Assembly: GCA_003054495.1 (NCBI GenBank)
Contig: CP028514.1
Coordinates: 1,341,501 to 1,405,500 of the forward strand
DNA from: Carboxydocella thermautotrophica
GTDB taxonomy: Bacteria; Bacillota; GCA-003054495; Carboxydocellales; Carboxydocellaceae
Length of the DNA stretch: 64,000 bases
Direction of reading: 5' to 3'
This document shows, piece by piece, positions 1-8,392 of this stretch (position 1 is its first letter; each line of letters begins with the position of its first letter). Position numbers and translations under genes: made by a program. The notes below the pieces were generated by a model. That model was not told the origin of the DNA and searched no databases. It saw only the letters and a list, made by a program, of their open reading frames with translations.

Positions 1-408
1 AAAGACAGAGCTGTAAATATGGGCAATAATAACAAACCTGCTGAGTTCGCTCGTAGCAATGCTTTCTGTTCAGGATGTCACATAAATAAACCACCCAGCC
101 ATACCGAAATTTGGCCAATTGTGCATAAGCAACAGGCAATACCTAACCGGGCAGCCTGTCTGGTTTGTCATAATGAAAATAAACCTGATCCGTCGGAACG
201 AATTACCCAGAGAATTTATTGTTTCAAGTGCCACAAACCAAGGGATGGGATACAGGGGAATATTACCAATCACCCAACCAACTGGCGAAAACTTCATCCA
301 AATGTAGTTAAGTCAATTGGGATCGTGGAAGGTAAATGTTTTAATTGTCATGCAAGTAACCATTGTGCTAAATGTCATAGGGCCTATAACATTCATCAAA
401 TTAACTGA
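1..408 (+). CDS. Multiheme c-type cytochrome, 5' end outside the window
   Basis: The reading frame is open back to base 1, and the first ATG at 19 has no Shine-Dalgarno site or signal peptide behind it, so the true start lies upstream. The visible part has five CXXCH heme-binding motifs (CSGCH, CLVCH, CFKCH, CFNCH, CAKCH). The heme c would be attached outside the membrane, so a signal peptide is expected in the missing part. The closely packed hemes suit electron transfer; no catalytic domain is seen. It is followed at 484 by an 11-heme protein and probably belongs to the same operon. The family is certain; the exact role is not. Confidence 0.85.
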   Translation, partial: KDRAVNMGNNNKPAEFARSNAFCSGCHINKPPSHTEIWPIVHKQQAIPNRAACLVCHNENKPDPSERITQRIYCFKCHKPRDGIQGNITNHPTNWRKLHPNVVKSIGIVEGKCFNCHASNHCAKCHRAYNIHQIN

Positions 409-419
409 AAGATCGGCAG

Positions 420-470
420 GTAGACGGGAGGGGAATAAATCCCTTCCCCCTCCTCCCTTCCGAAAGGAAA
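420..470 (+). other. Possible mRNA hairpin between cytochrome genes
   Basis: A G-rich arm (GGGAGGGGAA) is followed by a C-rich arm (TTCCCCCTCC), then a small TTCC-GAAA-GGAA tetraloop hairpin. No U-run follows, so a simple terminator is unlikely. It may set relative expression of the two flanking genes. Folding was judged by eye only. Confidence 0.35.
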
Positions 471-483
471 GGACTAGAGGTTA

Positions 484-1464
484 ATGGCCGTAAAAGAACT
501 GCTAATAGTTGTTCTGATCGGGCTGATAATTGTGGGAATATTTGTTAATATTTATCAGCTTGACCTGAAAGAATTTTTCCTCGAAAGCTTATTGGGACTG
601 GTGTCACCAAATAAATATGCGGAAGTAGAAAGCAAAAAAAACTTAATTAATCGCATTCCACGAGAGTTTAAGGTGTGCCTGGACTGCCACGATACGCTTG
701 TGCAAAAACTGCAGGAAAAAAACATTCATCTTCCGGCAGTAATGGGTCAATGCGGAGTTTGTCATGTTGTAACTGGCCATCCTGGAGCCAGTGCTCAGTA
801 CACTTTACCTTTAAATGAATTATGTTTTACCTGCCATAATCGGATCTGGGATAAACAAAATCAATATCAACACAGACCTTTTGAGCTGGGCAAATGTGCG
901 GATTGTCATGATCCCCATGGTTCTCCAAATCAATATAATCTGCGCCTGGTACCGCAGTTATTGTGCAATACCTGTCATAATATGGGGATTAGATATGGTA
1001 AATACAAAGTTCAGCATCCGCCGTTTGCAACTAACCAGTGTCTCGGTTGTCATTATCCTCACAGCTCACCTTATCCCAAAAACCTCAGAGCTCCAGTAAA
1101 CGGGCTCTGTAACACCTGTCACTTTGCTACATTGCCGGGCCAATACGCACTTGTTAAACATCCTCCTTTTCGGGATGGACGCTGCATTGAGTGTCATCAT
1201 CCCCATGCTTCGGATAATATGCGAATGTTAAGAAAGCCCATCCCATACCTGTGCTTGAATTGTCACGATAATGAAAGGCAAATCGGCTGGTATAAAAAAA
1301 TGCATCCTTATGGCGAGAAGTTTCCAGATCGCGCTGAAGGAGGTAGCGTCACTTGTTTAAGTTGCCATCATCCCCATGGTACTGGTAATCCCAGGATGTG
1401 GCGACGACCTGGAAATTACCTGTGTTTTGGATGTCATCGCAATAAAATGGAGCCGATGAGGTGA
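484..1464 (+). CDS. Membrane-anchored 11-heme cytochrome c (doubled CXXCH type)
   Basis: The 326-residue protein begins with one hydrophobic segment (about residues 4-24) that should act as an uncleaved anchor. Eleven CXXCH motifs follow between about residues 65 and 320. Several carry the HxPHG/HPH extension typical of doubled-CXXCH cytochromes (CADCHDPHG, CIECHHPH, CLSCHHPHG), and extra histidines are available as distal heme ligands. The heme domain should face outside the membrane and could carry electrons from a quinol oxidoreductase to secreted cytochromes. The next gene overlaps or abuts its stop, which indicates an operon. The electron-transfer role is inferred from family and context. 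Confidence 0.9.
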   Translation: MAVKELLIVVLIGLIIVGIFVNIYQLDLKEFFLESLLGLVSPNKYAEVESKKNLINRIPREFKVCLDCHDTLVQKLQEKNIHLPAVMGQCGVCHVVTGHPGASAQYTLPLNELCFTCHNRIWDKQNQYQHRPFELGKCADCHDPHGSPNQYNLRLVPQLLCNTCHNMGIRYGKYKVQHPPFATNQCLGCHYPHSSPYPKNLRAPVNGLCNTCHFATLPGQYALVKHPPFRDGRCIECHHPHASDNMRMLRKPIPYLCLNCHDNERQIGWYKKMHPYGEKFPDRAEGGSVTCLSCHHPHGTGNPRMWRRPGNYLCFGCHRNKMEPMR

Positions 1465-1469
1465 AAAAT

Positions 1470-2117
1470 ATGGACTTACAGCCTCAAGAAAACATTATTC
1501 CGCTAAACCGCGCAATCATCTATTTGACCATTCTCATAATAACCGGTCTGTTAGTATTCTATTCTATTGGTAAATTTCTGTTCTGGAACAAACCAGAATT
1601 CCAGTCCAAAACCGAATATGATCTCGCAGTTGCCATGGAAAATGTAAAAAAATATCCGCAAAACGCGCTATTACGGGTTGAACTGGGCTGGGCCTTTGCA
1701 CAGGCCGGTAATTATGATCGGGCCCTGGAAGAATACCAGAATGCTTTAAAAATTGATAAGAAGAACGTTGCAGCTAAATATAATATGGCCTTGATTTATC
1801 TGCAAAAAAATCAAGATCAAAAAGCGGTTAAATTACTCGAAGAACTTATCAAGGAAAGGCCAGCCTTTACAGAAGCCAGACTTACACTGGGCGAATACTA
1901 CCTGCAGACTAAAAAGTATGATGATGCTTTAAAGCATTTTCATTTTGTGCTAAAGGCTAACCCTGGCACAGTAGACTATATCTATTTGATAGGTCAAGCG
2001 TTAGAGGGTAAAGGCAAAATAAAAGAAGCAATCCAGCAATATGAGCTGGCTTTGCGATATGTGCCTGATTTTCAACCAGCTAAGGAAGCCCTGGAAAAGT
2101 TGAAGGCCAAAAAATAG
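1470..2117 (+). CDS. Membrane-anchored TPR-repeat protein
   Basis: One transmembrane segment near residues 17-37 is followed by about four tetratricopeptide repeats (for example LGWAFAQAGNYDRALEEY and NMALIYLQKNQDQKAVKLL). TPR domains bind other proteins, so this may scaffold cytochrome assembly or maturation. ATG at 1470 has GAGGTG six bases upstream. A GTG at 1461 overlapping the previous stop as GTGA is an alternative and would add three residues. There are no heme motifs. TPR proteins also occur in cytochrome c maturation (CcmH/NrfG type), but this assignment is not specific. Confidence 0.85.
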   Translation: MDLQPQENIIPLNRAIIYLTILIITGLLVFYSIGKFLFWNKPEFQSKTEYDLAVAMENVKKYPQNALLRVELGWAFAQAGNYDRALEEYQNALKIDKKNVAAKYNMALIYLQKNQDQKAVKLLEELIKERPAFTEARLTLGEYYLQTKKYDDALKHFHFVLKANPGTVDYIYLIGQALEGKGKIKEAIQQYELALRYVPDFQPAKEALEKLKAKK

Positions 2118-2128
2118 GGGGCACTATT

Positions 2129-3067
2129 ATGGACAAGAAAAAATTTAAGCAATTATCGCTGGCAAGTCTAATAATTTTATTGCTGGTCTTTGCCTATTTT
2201 TACTGGCAAAAAACAGACCCCCTGGAAACCATACCTGTAGGCGATATAAGTGAACCTCCCAAATATGTTTTGTCTATGTATGGGGACAAAAAGTATTCTT
2301 TAGAACAACCTTTAGGTATAACAGTTTATGACAATGAGGTTTTTGTCTCTGACTCGGACGCAGGTAGAGTGTTGGTCTTTGATCAGAATGGTAAGTTATT
2401 GAGGATTATTGGAGAAAAAGACAAAAAGCTTAGAAATCCTTATGGTCTGGCAATTCACGCTGGAAAGCTTTATGTGGCTGACGGAGGACTGGCAAGAATC
2501 GCTATCTTTACTGTCCAGGGAGATTTCAAGGGGTACTGGCTTCCCAAGGAGGAGAATCGAATTAATGTGCCTGCGACGATATATGTAGATGACAATAGAA
2601 TAGTAATCAGCGATTTGGTTCGCAGCGGTATATATGTTTTTGATCATCAAGGTAACCTGAAATTAGCTTTTGGCGGCAAAGGTACAGAAAAAGGCTTCTT
2701 AAATAAACCCCACGGCTTTGTAATTAATGAGCGGGGAGAATTTATTGTGGCTGATAGTAACAATAATAGAGTGCAGATTTTTGATAACAAAGGGAAATTT
2801 ATCAAAATTCTTGGTGAGAATGAAAGCAATAAAGGAGAAATATTGACCCCAAGAGGCATCACCCAGGACGAACAGGGTAATATCTATGTCGTCTCCGGTC
2901 TGGAAAACAGAGTTTATGTTTTTGATAAAAATGGAAAATTTAGATTTAATTTTAACGAGACCGCTAATGGTGATACTTTAGGCTTGCCCAGTGGAATCGC
3001 CTACTCAGGACGTAAAGTCTATGTAACAGAATATGCCAATAAGCGGGTAAGTGTATTTAAGTATTAA
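2129..3067 (+). CDS. NHL-repeat beta-propeller protein, membrane anchored
   Basis: An N-terminal hydrophobic segment (about residues 9-25) precedes about six NHL-type blades, each with a recurring pattern such as VFDQNGKLLRIIG, HGFVINERGEFIVADSN or VFDKNGKFRFNF. The fold is a six-bladed propeller, usually a binding platform, exposed outside the cell membrane. It has no heme motif and no catalytic signature. A second propeller of similar length lies at 5087, each directly before a multiheme cytochrome, so the propeller and cytochrome may act as a pair. Substrate or partner is unknown. Confidence 0.88.
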   Translation: MDKKKFKQLSLASLIILLLVFAYFYWQKTDPLETIPVGDISEPPKYVLSMYGDKKYSLEQPLGITVYDNEVFVSDSDAGRVLVFDQNGKLLRIIGEKDKKLRNPYGLAIHAGKLYVADGGLARIAIFTVQGDFKGYWLPKEENRINVPATIYVDDNRIVISDLVRSGIYVFDHQGNLKLAFGGKGTEKGFLNKPHGFVINERGEFIVADSNNNRVQIFDNKGKFIKILGENESNKGEILTPRGITQDEQGNIYVVSGLENRVYVFDKNGKFRFNFNETANGDTLGLPSGIAYSGRKVYVTEYANKRVSVFKY

Positions 3068-3074
3068 ATGAGCC

Positions 3075-3094
3075 TGTAAGGCAGATGCCTTACA
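3075..3094 (+). other. Perfect intergenic hairpin
   Basis: TGTAAGGC, a four-base loop AGAT, and GCCTTACA form a perfect 8-bp stem. No U-run follows, so it is more likely a processing or stability element between the propeller gene and the 6-heme cytochrome gene than an intrinsic terminator. Confidence 0.55.
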
Positions 3095-3155
3095 ATATAA
3101 AAATAAAGGGGTGATGGGTTAAATGTCTATTTTAAAAAAGAGAGGAGGACCTATA

Positions 3156-5030
3156 TTGAAAGGGCGCTGGTTGACCCAAATATCATTAATTGGATCTCTG
3201 CTTTTATTCAGCGCTCAAGCAGCTTACGCTTTACCAACAACTCCACCATTGGCCAGTACTACCCTTAGCAGCGCGGCCAGTGCTGGAGGAACTACGATCA
3301 CTGTTACCAGTACCACTAATATTGATGTTGGCGATGTACTGGTCCTTGACCAAGGCGTAATTGGCAAGGAAGAACGGGTGCGAGTAGCTGGTATAGCTGG
3401 AACTACTATAACCATAGCCGGAGCAAGTAATGGTTACAAGTTACAGTACAGTCATAATAGTGGTGCTACTGTAGTAGAAATTGATACTGTTGGTTTGACC
3501 AATGCCAATCCCAATACTCCTGCTACTACTTATGAACACGATCCGGGAGATCCTGATAATTTCCAAGGGGTGATGGATCCTAATTTTAATAACAATTTAC
3601 CGGTCACCAGTGGGCCTCACGGTCGTTATACCACCAATACCAATGGTTGTGGACGCTGCCATCAATTACACCAAGCTAAAAGTATAAGATTAATCAGGTT
3701 TGATACAGCTGCAGCTCAAAACCCAATTTATGGAGTTTGTACTTATTGCCATAGTTTTAATGGGCAAAGTACCTATGATGTTAAAGATGGTATGATCTGG
3801 GATACCAACAATGGCTATCGCTATGCTACTAATGGTGGTGGTTTTGAACGCATGCTGGTGGTTGAGGGGCCGGCACAAGTAGCTACTGTAGTAAAAGTAT
3901 CGGCTAAACACCGAGTAAATGAACAAGCAACTATAAATACCGATGGCTCAATTTCTTATGTAAAGTTTAATGCCCCTGGAGGTTACCAGGAAACAAACGG
4001 TCACGTGGAATTGCGTTGTTCAAGTTGTCATCAGCCCCACGGAACTTCTAACAGCCGTCTGCTGGTAACCAGAATACAAACAGCAGATACCAGTGGGAAC
4101 CCCATCTGGCGTGATACATCTACTTCTGGAACTAAAGTAGTAATTAAGGTAAATAACCCTTTTAGTGATGAAAAAACAGAATACAACGAAGAAATTGCTA
4201 CTTTCTGCGGCGCGTGCCACTATGACTATCTTTCCAGCAATGCTTCACAGAAAAGTGGATATTATATGCCCAATTATTATCGCCACAAGATGAAAATGGG
4301 ACCCAATTCAGGTTTAAATGACATTAACACAAATGATGGTACTTTTGGTTATAATTCCAGTAAATTGGTTTTACCGCTGGCCAGCATCGGAAATGATGGT
4401 ACTAGCACCGGAGCTGCCAATACTGTTATATGTTTGACCTGTCATTACGCCCATGGGACCTTTGTGCAGGTAACTGGAATAAAGACTTATGACCAGATCC
4501 AGCTTAATAGTAATACTAATCTAAATACAGTTAATGGCTATGAATCTCCCAAAAACCTGCGGATGGATAACAGGGGAGTCTGCCAGAACTGTCACAACAG
4601 AACAAAGAGTACAGTAAAACCGGTACTGGTGCAGGTTTTAGATCCTGCTCAAGATGGTTCAAAAGAATATGGTCAGACTGGTTCGTTGCTACCTGGTAAA
4701 GCTGTTTCACCCACTGCTAATACCATTCTAATCCGCTTCGACCAGTACATGTGGAGGGATAAAACCGATCCGACTGGTGTTGCTGGTAGTGTTGAAAACA
4801 CTGGACATTACAAGGTGACAGACATGACAGCTAGCCAGAATATTTCTGTAACATCTGCTACTCTGCAGCCCGATGGACGTACTGTACTGTTAACTCTCGG
4901 CTCTAGTCTTACTCCTGGTAACCAGATTAAAGTCGAACTGCAAGCGATTGGTGCTACCAATATTAAAGACCTGAACTTTAATGAGGTAAACCCGGCAGAT
5001 ACGAATAATATTGTAACTTTCACTAAATAA
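3156..5030 (+). CDS. Secreted 6-heme cytochrome c with C-terminal Ig-like domain
   Basis: The TTG at 3156 is preceded by AGGAGG at a 7-base spacing and gives a clean signal peptide ending AYA before LPTTPP. The ATG at 3123 would add 11 residues. Six CXXCH motifs lie at about residues 165, 195, 288, 351, 426 and 476 (CGRCHQLH, CTYCH, CSSCHQPHG, CGACH, CLTCHYAHG, CQNCH). The N-terminal 150 residues are Thr/Ala/Gly-rich with a beta-strand look, and residues about 512-620 resemble a bacterial Ig-like (SbsA/Big type) domain. It is probably a surface or extracellular electron carrier. Heme number is certain; the role is inferred. Confidence 0.88.
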   Translation: MKGRWLTQISLIGSLLLFSAQAAYALPTTPPLASTTLSSAASAGGTTITVTSTTNIDVGDVLVLDQGVIGKEERVRVAGIAGTTITIAGASNGYKLQYSHNSGATVVEIDTVGLTNANPNTPATTYEHDPGDPDNFQGVMDPNFNNNLPVTSGPHGRYTTNTNGCGRCHQLHQAKSIRLIRFDTAAAQNPIYGVCTYCHSFNGQSTYDVKDGMIWDTNNGYRYATNGGGFERMLVVEGPAQVATVVKVSAKHRVNEQATINTDGSISYVKFNAPGGYQETNGHVELRCSSCHQPHGTSNSRLLVTRIQTADTSGNPIWRDTSTSGTKVVIKVNNPFSDEKTEYNEEIATFCGACHYDYLSSNASQKSGYYMPNYYRHKMKMGPNSGLNDINTNDGTFGYNSSKLVLPLASIGNDGTSTGAANTVICLTCHYAHGTFVQVTGIKTYDQIQLNSNTNLNTVNGYESPKNLRMDNRGVCQNCHNRTKSTVKPVLVQVLDPAQDGSKEYGQTGSLLPGKAVSPTANTILIRFDQYMWRDKTDPTGVAGSVENTGHYKVTDMTASQNISVTSATLQPDGRTVLLTLGSSLTPGNQIKVELQAIGATNIKDLNFNEVNPADTNNIVTFTK

Positions 5031-5036
5031 TTAGGC

Positions 5037-5062
5037 GCGGGGAATCTAGCATGATTCCCCGC
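5037..5062 (+). other. Perfect GC-rich intergenic hairpin
   Basis: GCGGGGAATC and GATTCCCCGC form a perfect 10-bp stem around a 6-base loop. It sits just after the 6-heme cytochrome stop and covers the first ATG (5051) of the next open frame, which supports the later start at 5087. There is no U-run, so it may be an mRNA 3'-end stabiliser or partial terminator. Confidence 0.6.
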
Positions 5063-5086
5063 TCGACCTTCTTCTGGGGTGGGAAA

Positions 5087-6007
5087 ATGGCCAGAAAAAT
5101 TAGTTGTTTCTTATTTGCTGTTGTTTTTTTTCTAGGAATTGGAGCATATTATTTCTCTCACGGTTATTCATTATCTTATTCTAGTCCTGCAAGAAAAACG
5201 ATTTATCATTTTTGGCCATCTGGTAATAATAGAATGCTTAATCAACCATTGGATGTAGCTAAGACAGGTAACGATTTATACTGGATTGCTGAAAGTACAA
5301 ACCAGCGGCTTAGTGCCGTCAATAATAACGGCACAATAGTAAAAGTTATAAACTTAGAGGGAAATTTCGCCCCTGGGAGTATTTGGTGGCAAAACAACCA
5401 TCTTTATGTTTGTGATTTAAATAGTAATCAAATAATGATATTAGATAAAAATGGAAATTTGATCAATCGTCTATTTTTATCAACAAATGGGGCTATTGTT
5501 AAACCTGTTTTTATTACAGGAGACAACCAAGAGCGATTATTTGTGGCTGATGTTTTTTACCATCAGGTAATTGTTTTGGATAACCTGGGTAATATCATTC
5601 AGAAAATCGCTAAGCCGGGCCATGAAAAAGGCCAGGTCTATTATCCTTACGGTATCGCTTATGATCAAGGGAACAAACGAATTTATGTCAGCGATTTTGG
5701 CAACCAGGAAGTAGATATTTTCGATATAAATGGCAGTTGGCTAGGGGATATCCCCACCTTAAGAGGCAAGCAAATACGCGGTCTGGCATGGGATGAGCGC
5801 CGCGAATTGCTTTGGGCCGTCGACATTTTTAATCATTCTGTTTTAATCTTAAATAAGGAATATAAAATTGTTGAACAAATTAATGAGCTGTCAACTGGCC
5901 AGTTCTTATATATCCCAAATAGCGTAAGGGTTTTCGGTAACGAAGTACTAATTGCAGACAAAGAAAATAACCGGATAGTACAGAGGATTGAGGTCGATAG
6001 AAAATGA
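5087..6007 (+). CDS. NHL-repeat beta-propeller protein, second copy
   Basis: The start at ATG 5087 follows a GGGGTGGG ribosome site; the ATG at 5051 lies inside a hairpin and was rejected. A hydrophobic N-terminus (about residues 5-23) acts as a signal or anchor, then NHL blades follow (for example ILDKNGNLINRLF, YPYGIAYDQGNKRIYVSDFG). It is related in layout to the propeller at 2129 but clearly diverged. Its stop overlaps the next cytochrome gene as ATGA, so the two are translationally coupled, which favours a physical partnership. Function is unknown beyond a binding scaffold. Confidence 0.86.
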   Translation: MARKISCFLFAVVFFLGIGAYYFSHGYSLSYSSPARKTIYHFWPSGNNRMLNQPLDVAKTGNDLYWIAESTNQRLSAVNNNGTIVKVINLEGNFAPGSIWWQNNHLYVCDLNSNQIMILDKNGNLINRLFLSTNGAIVKPVFITGDNQERLFVADVFYHQVIVLDNLGNIIQKIAKPGHEKGQVYYPYGIAYDQGNKRIYVSDFGNQEVDIFDINGSWLGDIPTLRGKQIRGLAWDERRELLWAVDIFNHSVLILNKEYKIVEQINELSTGQFLYIPNSVRVFGNEVLIADKENNRIVQRIEVDRK

Positions 6008-7467
6008 AAAAATTTTTTCAGATTATCTTTATGTTTTTTTTCTCATTTTTACCCATAACTCCGGTTATGGCAGCCCCTGACTATCCATTAATTATAAATT
6101 ACAGGCCCCTGGCAGGAGATCAAGGGGCAGGCATTGATACCGTTAAATCCCCTATTACTATTACCTTTGACCGGCCTATGAATGCTGCTACAATTAATAC
6201 AAGTACTTTTTATCTCAAGGATAGTAATAATAATTTACTAAATACAACTGTCACTTATGATAGTAATACCAGGGTGGCTACCCTGACATTAAATCCTGCA
6301 TCAACAAAATTGAATACTAATCAAGTCTATACTGTTTTTGTTATTGGCGGAGTTTCTGGGATTAAAGATAGCAATAATAATCCACTTCCAGGAAATTTTC
6401 AATGGTCTTTTGCGACAGGAACTTCGGATTATTTTGTGCCTCATCGCAATTATTCTACCAGTACTGCAAAATGTGGAATATGTCACCAACTGCACCAGGC
6501 ACCGGAGTATCGACTGGTGCGTAACAGTTCTACTTCAACTCTTTGCTTTACTTGTCATGATGGATCTGCCAGCAATTATAATATTAAATCACTTTTTGCA
6601 GCTGGCACCATTTCCTTTCACCCGGTGGCAGGCATATCTTTGGCTGGTAATTCTGATAAACTGAGATGTGTTGATTGCCATAACCCTCATAATGTTAATG
6701 ATAACCGTCCCCTTGCGCCAGCTGCTTCAGGTGCTTTGTCTTATAGCCGCGGAGTTGCACCACCTGCGCGGCCAGCCTGGAGTCAGGTCGCAGAAGGGGA
6801 CTGGAATTATAAAATAAGTATTTCGTATCAATACGAACTATGTTATCGCTGTCACTCAACCTGGGATCCAGCCAACCCAACCCATGCTGCTTTAACTTTA
6901 CGGGATATTGCCAGGGAATTTAATCCTAATAATAAGGCTTTTCATCCAGTAGAAGCAGATAGTCCCAACACAAAGGGAATTTTTGTTTCCGGCTATTCCG
7001 CAAGTACCAGGATCTTCTGTACTGATTGTCATGGCTCTCCGGTTTCAGGTGCAGCCAGAGGACCTCATGGCTCTACAAATGTTAAGATTTTAAAAGGACT
7101 TTATGATAATAATACAGGAACTGGAAACAGCCAGCATTTATGTTTTCGCTGTCATAATTATAACGCTTATGCCCAAAGAGATCCTTACAGAGATTCAAAT
7201 CTCACAGGATTTTATAATAGTAATAGAGGCAATCTGCATGCTTATCACACGGACAAATTAAACAGCATTCGCTGCCAGTATTGTCATTCTGCGGTAGTAC
7301 ACGGTCTTAATAGCAATAAACACCTGATTCTGAACACCAGTTTGGAATCCAATCCCTACAAAAGTAGTATTGCCAAAATTACTTACTATCAAGAAAGTAG
7401 TGGTAACTATAGTGCAAATAACTGCCGGGTTAATGATACTAATCTTTGCAGTGCACATTCAAATTAA
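6004..7467 (+). CDS. Secreted 7-heme cytochrome c with N-terminal Ig-like domain
   Basis: A signal peptide ends near VMAAP (about residue 24). Residues about 25-145 form a Big_5/SbsA-like Ig domain (ITFDRPMNAATINTSTF is typical). Seven CXXCH motifs follow at about residues 157, 181, 222, 280, 339, 380 and 424 (CGICHQLH, CFTCH, CVDCHNPH, CYRCH, CTDCHG, CFRCH, CQYCH). The first motif context, CHQLHQA followed by RLVR, matches the 6-heme protein at 3156, so they share a heme domain, but the Ig-like domain is at the opposite end. It is likely an exported electron carrier and is followed by maturation genes resB and ccsA. Confidence 0.88.
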   Translation: MKKFFQIIFMFFFSFLPITPVMAAPDYPLIINYRPLAGDQGAGIDTVKSPITITFDRPMNAATINTSTFYLKDSNNNLLNTTVTYDSNTRVATLTLNPASTKLNTNQVYTVFVIGGVSGIKDSNNNPLPGNFQWSFATGTSDYFVPHRNYSTSTAKCGICHQLHQAPEYRLVRNSSTSTLCFTCHDGSASNYNIKSLFAAGTISFHPVAGISLAGNSDKLRCVDCHNPHNVNDNRPLAPAASGALSYSRGVAPPARPAWSQVAEGDWNYKISISYQYELCYRCHSTWDPANPTHAALTLRDIAREFNPNNKAFHPVEADSPNTKGIFVSGYSASTRIFCTDCHGSPVSGAARGPHGSTNVKILKGLYDNNTGTGNSQHLCFRCHNYNAYAQRDPYRDSNLTGFYNSNRGNLHAYHTDKLNSIRCQYCHSAVVHGLNSNKHLILNTSLESNPYKSSIAKITYYQESSGNYSANNCRVNDTNLCSAHSN

Positions 7468-7482
7468 TGGAGAGTAATTAGT

Positions 7483-8391
7483 ATGTTAAGAGTATTATCC
7501 AGTATCCGATTAGCTAATTTAATCATATTAGTTTATTGTATTTTCTTGATTATCGCTATGCTTAAACCTGAAAAGAAGCTGCTGGATTCTATTTGGTTTT
7601 TTATTTTAGGGATATTGTTTTTTTTCAATCTTACAGCCTGTACCCTTAAACAATTGGTTAATTATCGTAAAAACAAAATTGGCTTAGCGCTCTTTCATAT
7701 TGGACTAGTATTAGTCCTTTTGGGAAATGGTATCAATTTTTTCTGGGGAAAAGAAGGTATTTTACAACTGGGGATTGGACAAACCAGGATTGTTGATAAA
7801 AGCAATTTATTAAATTATCGGGAGGGCAAATTTGCTTCCCCGTGGGAAGGGGATTTAGAAATCACGCTCCAAGATATAAAAATAGAAATGGATCAGGGTA
7901 AACCTAAAGTTAAGTATGGAAATTTACTGGTAGTAAACAGGAAAAACAACGCCATAGCTCAGATACCTTTTGATTATGTAAATTCATTTCAGTCAAACGG
8001 CCTTTATTTCTGGCCTTTGGAAAGAGGCTATGCTCCTGTATTAGAGTTAACGGATGAACTGATTCACTGGAGTCTACAAACTAAAAAATTAAATAACCAG
8101 GAAGTGTACGAAGGAAATTTAAAAACTGGTGATTTAGACCTGAAAGGCCAGCTGAAAGAGCAAAAATTGATTTTAATCTATCAACAAGGAAAAGAAACAA
8201 AAGAGAAAGTTTTAAGTCAAGGACAAACAGTATTCATTAATGGACAACAAATTAAATGGCTTGAAACCTCATACTGGCTGGCCTTTTCTGTTAAATACCA
8301 GCCAGGCAATAGTATAATCTGGCCAGGAACTCTCTTGCTGATTATTGGTAGCGCCTATCATTATCTACCACTGCTTTGGAAGAAGGGATAA
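7483..8391 (+). CDS. resB: ResB/Ccs1-like cytochrome c biogenesis protein
   Basis: System II cytochrome c maturation uses ResB (Ccs1) and CcsA (ResC) to move heme across the membrane and attach it to CXXCH. Here three N-terminal membrane segments (about residues 10-28, 36-56, 65-88 with FHIGLVLVLLGNG), a large outward domain, and a C-terminal segment (about 275-295) match the family layout. At 302 residues it is shorter than many ResB proteins. It sits directly between the cytochrome genes and ccsA, which supports a cluster-dedicated maturation system. Confidence 0.82.
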   Translation: MLRVLSSIRLANLIILVYCIFLIIAMLKPEKKLLDSIWFFILGILFFFNLTACTLKQLVNYRKNKIGLALFHIGLVLVLLGNGINFFWGKEGILQLGIGQTRIVDKSNLLNYREGKFASPWEGDLEITLQDIKIEMDQGKPKVKYGNLLVVNRKNNAIAQIPFDYVNSFQSNGLYFWPLERGYAPVLELTDELIHWSLQTKKLNNQEVYEGNLKTGDLDLKGQLKEQKLILIYQQGKETKEKVLSQGQTVFINGQQIKWLETSYWLAFSVKYQPGNSIIWPGTLLLIIGSAYHYLPLLWKKG

Positions 8392-8392
8392 C

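Noticed and set aside
6338-6664. 108-codon + frame inside the 7-heme cytochrome
   Set aside because: It overlaps a strongly supported cytochrome frame with signal peptide and seven heme motifs.
1-7467. CRISPR-like or tandem repeat array from recurring CXXCH and NHL codons
   Set aside because: Repeats are protein-level motifs at irregular DNA spacing, not direct repeats.
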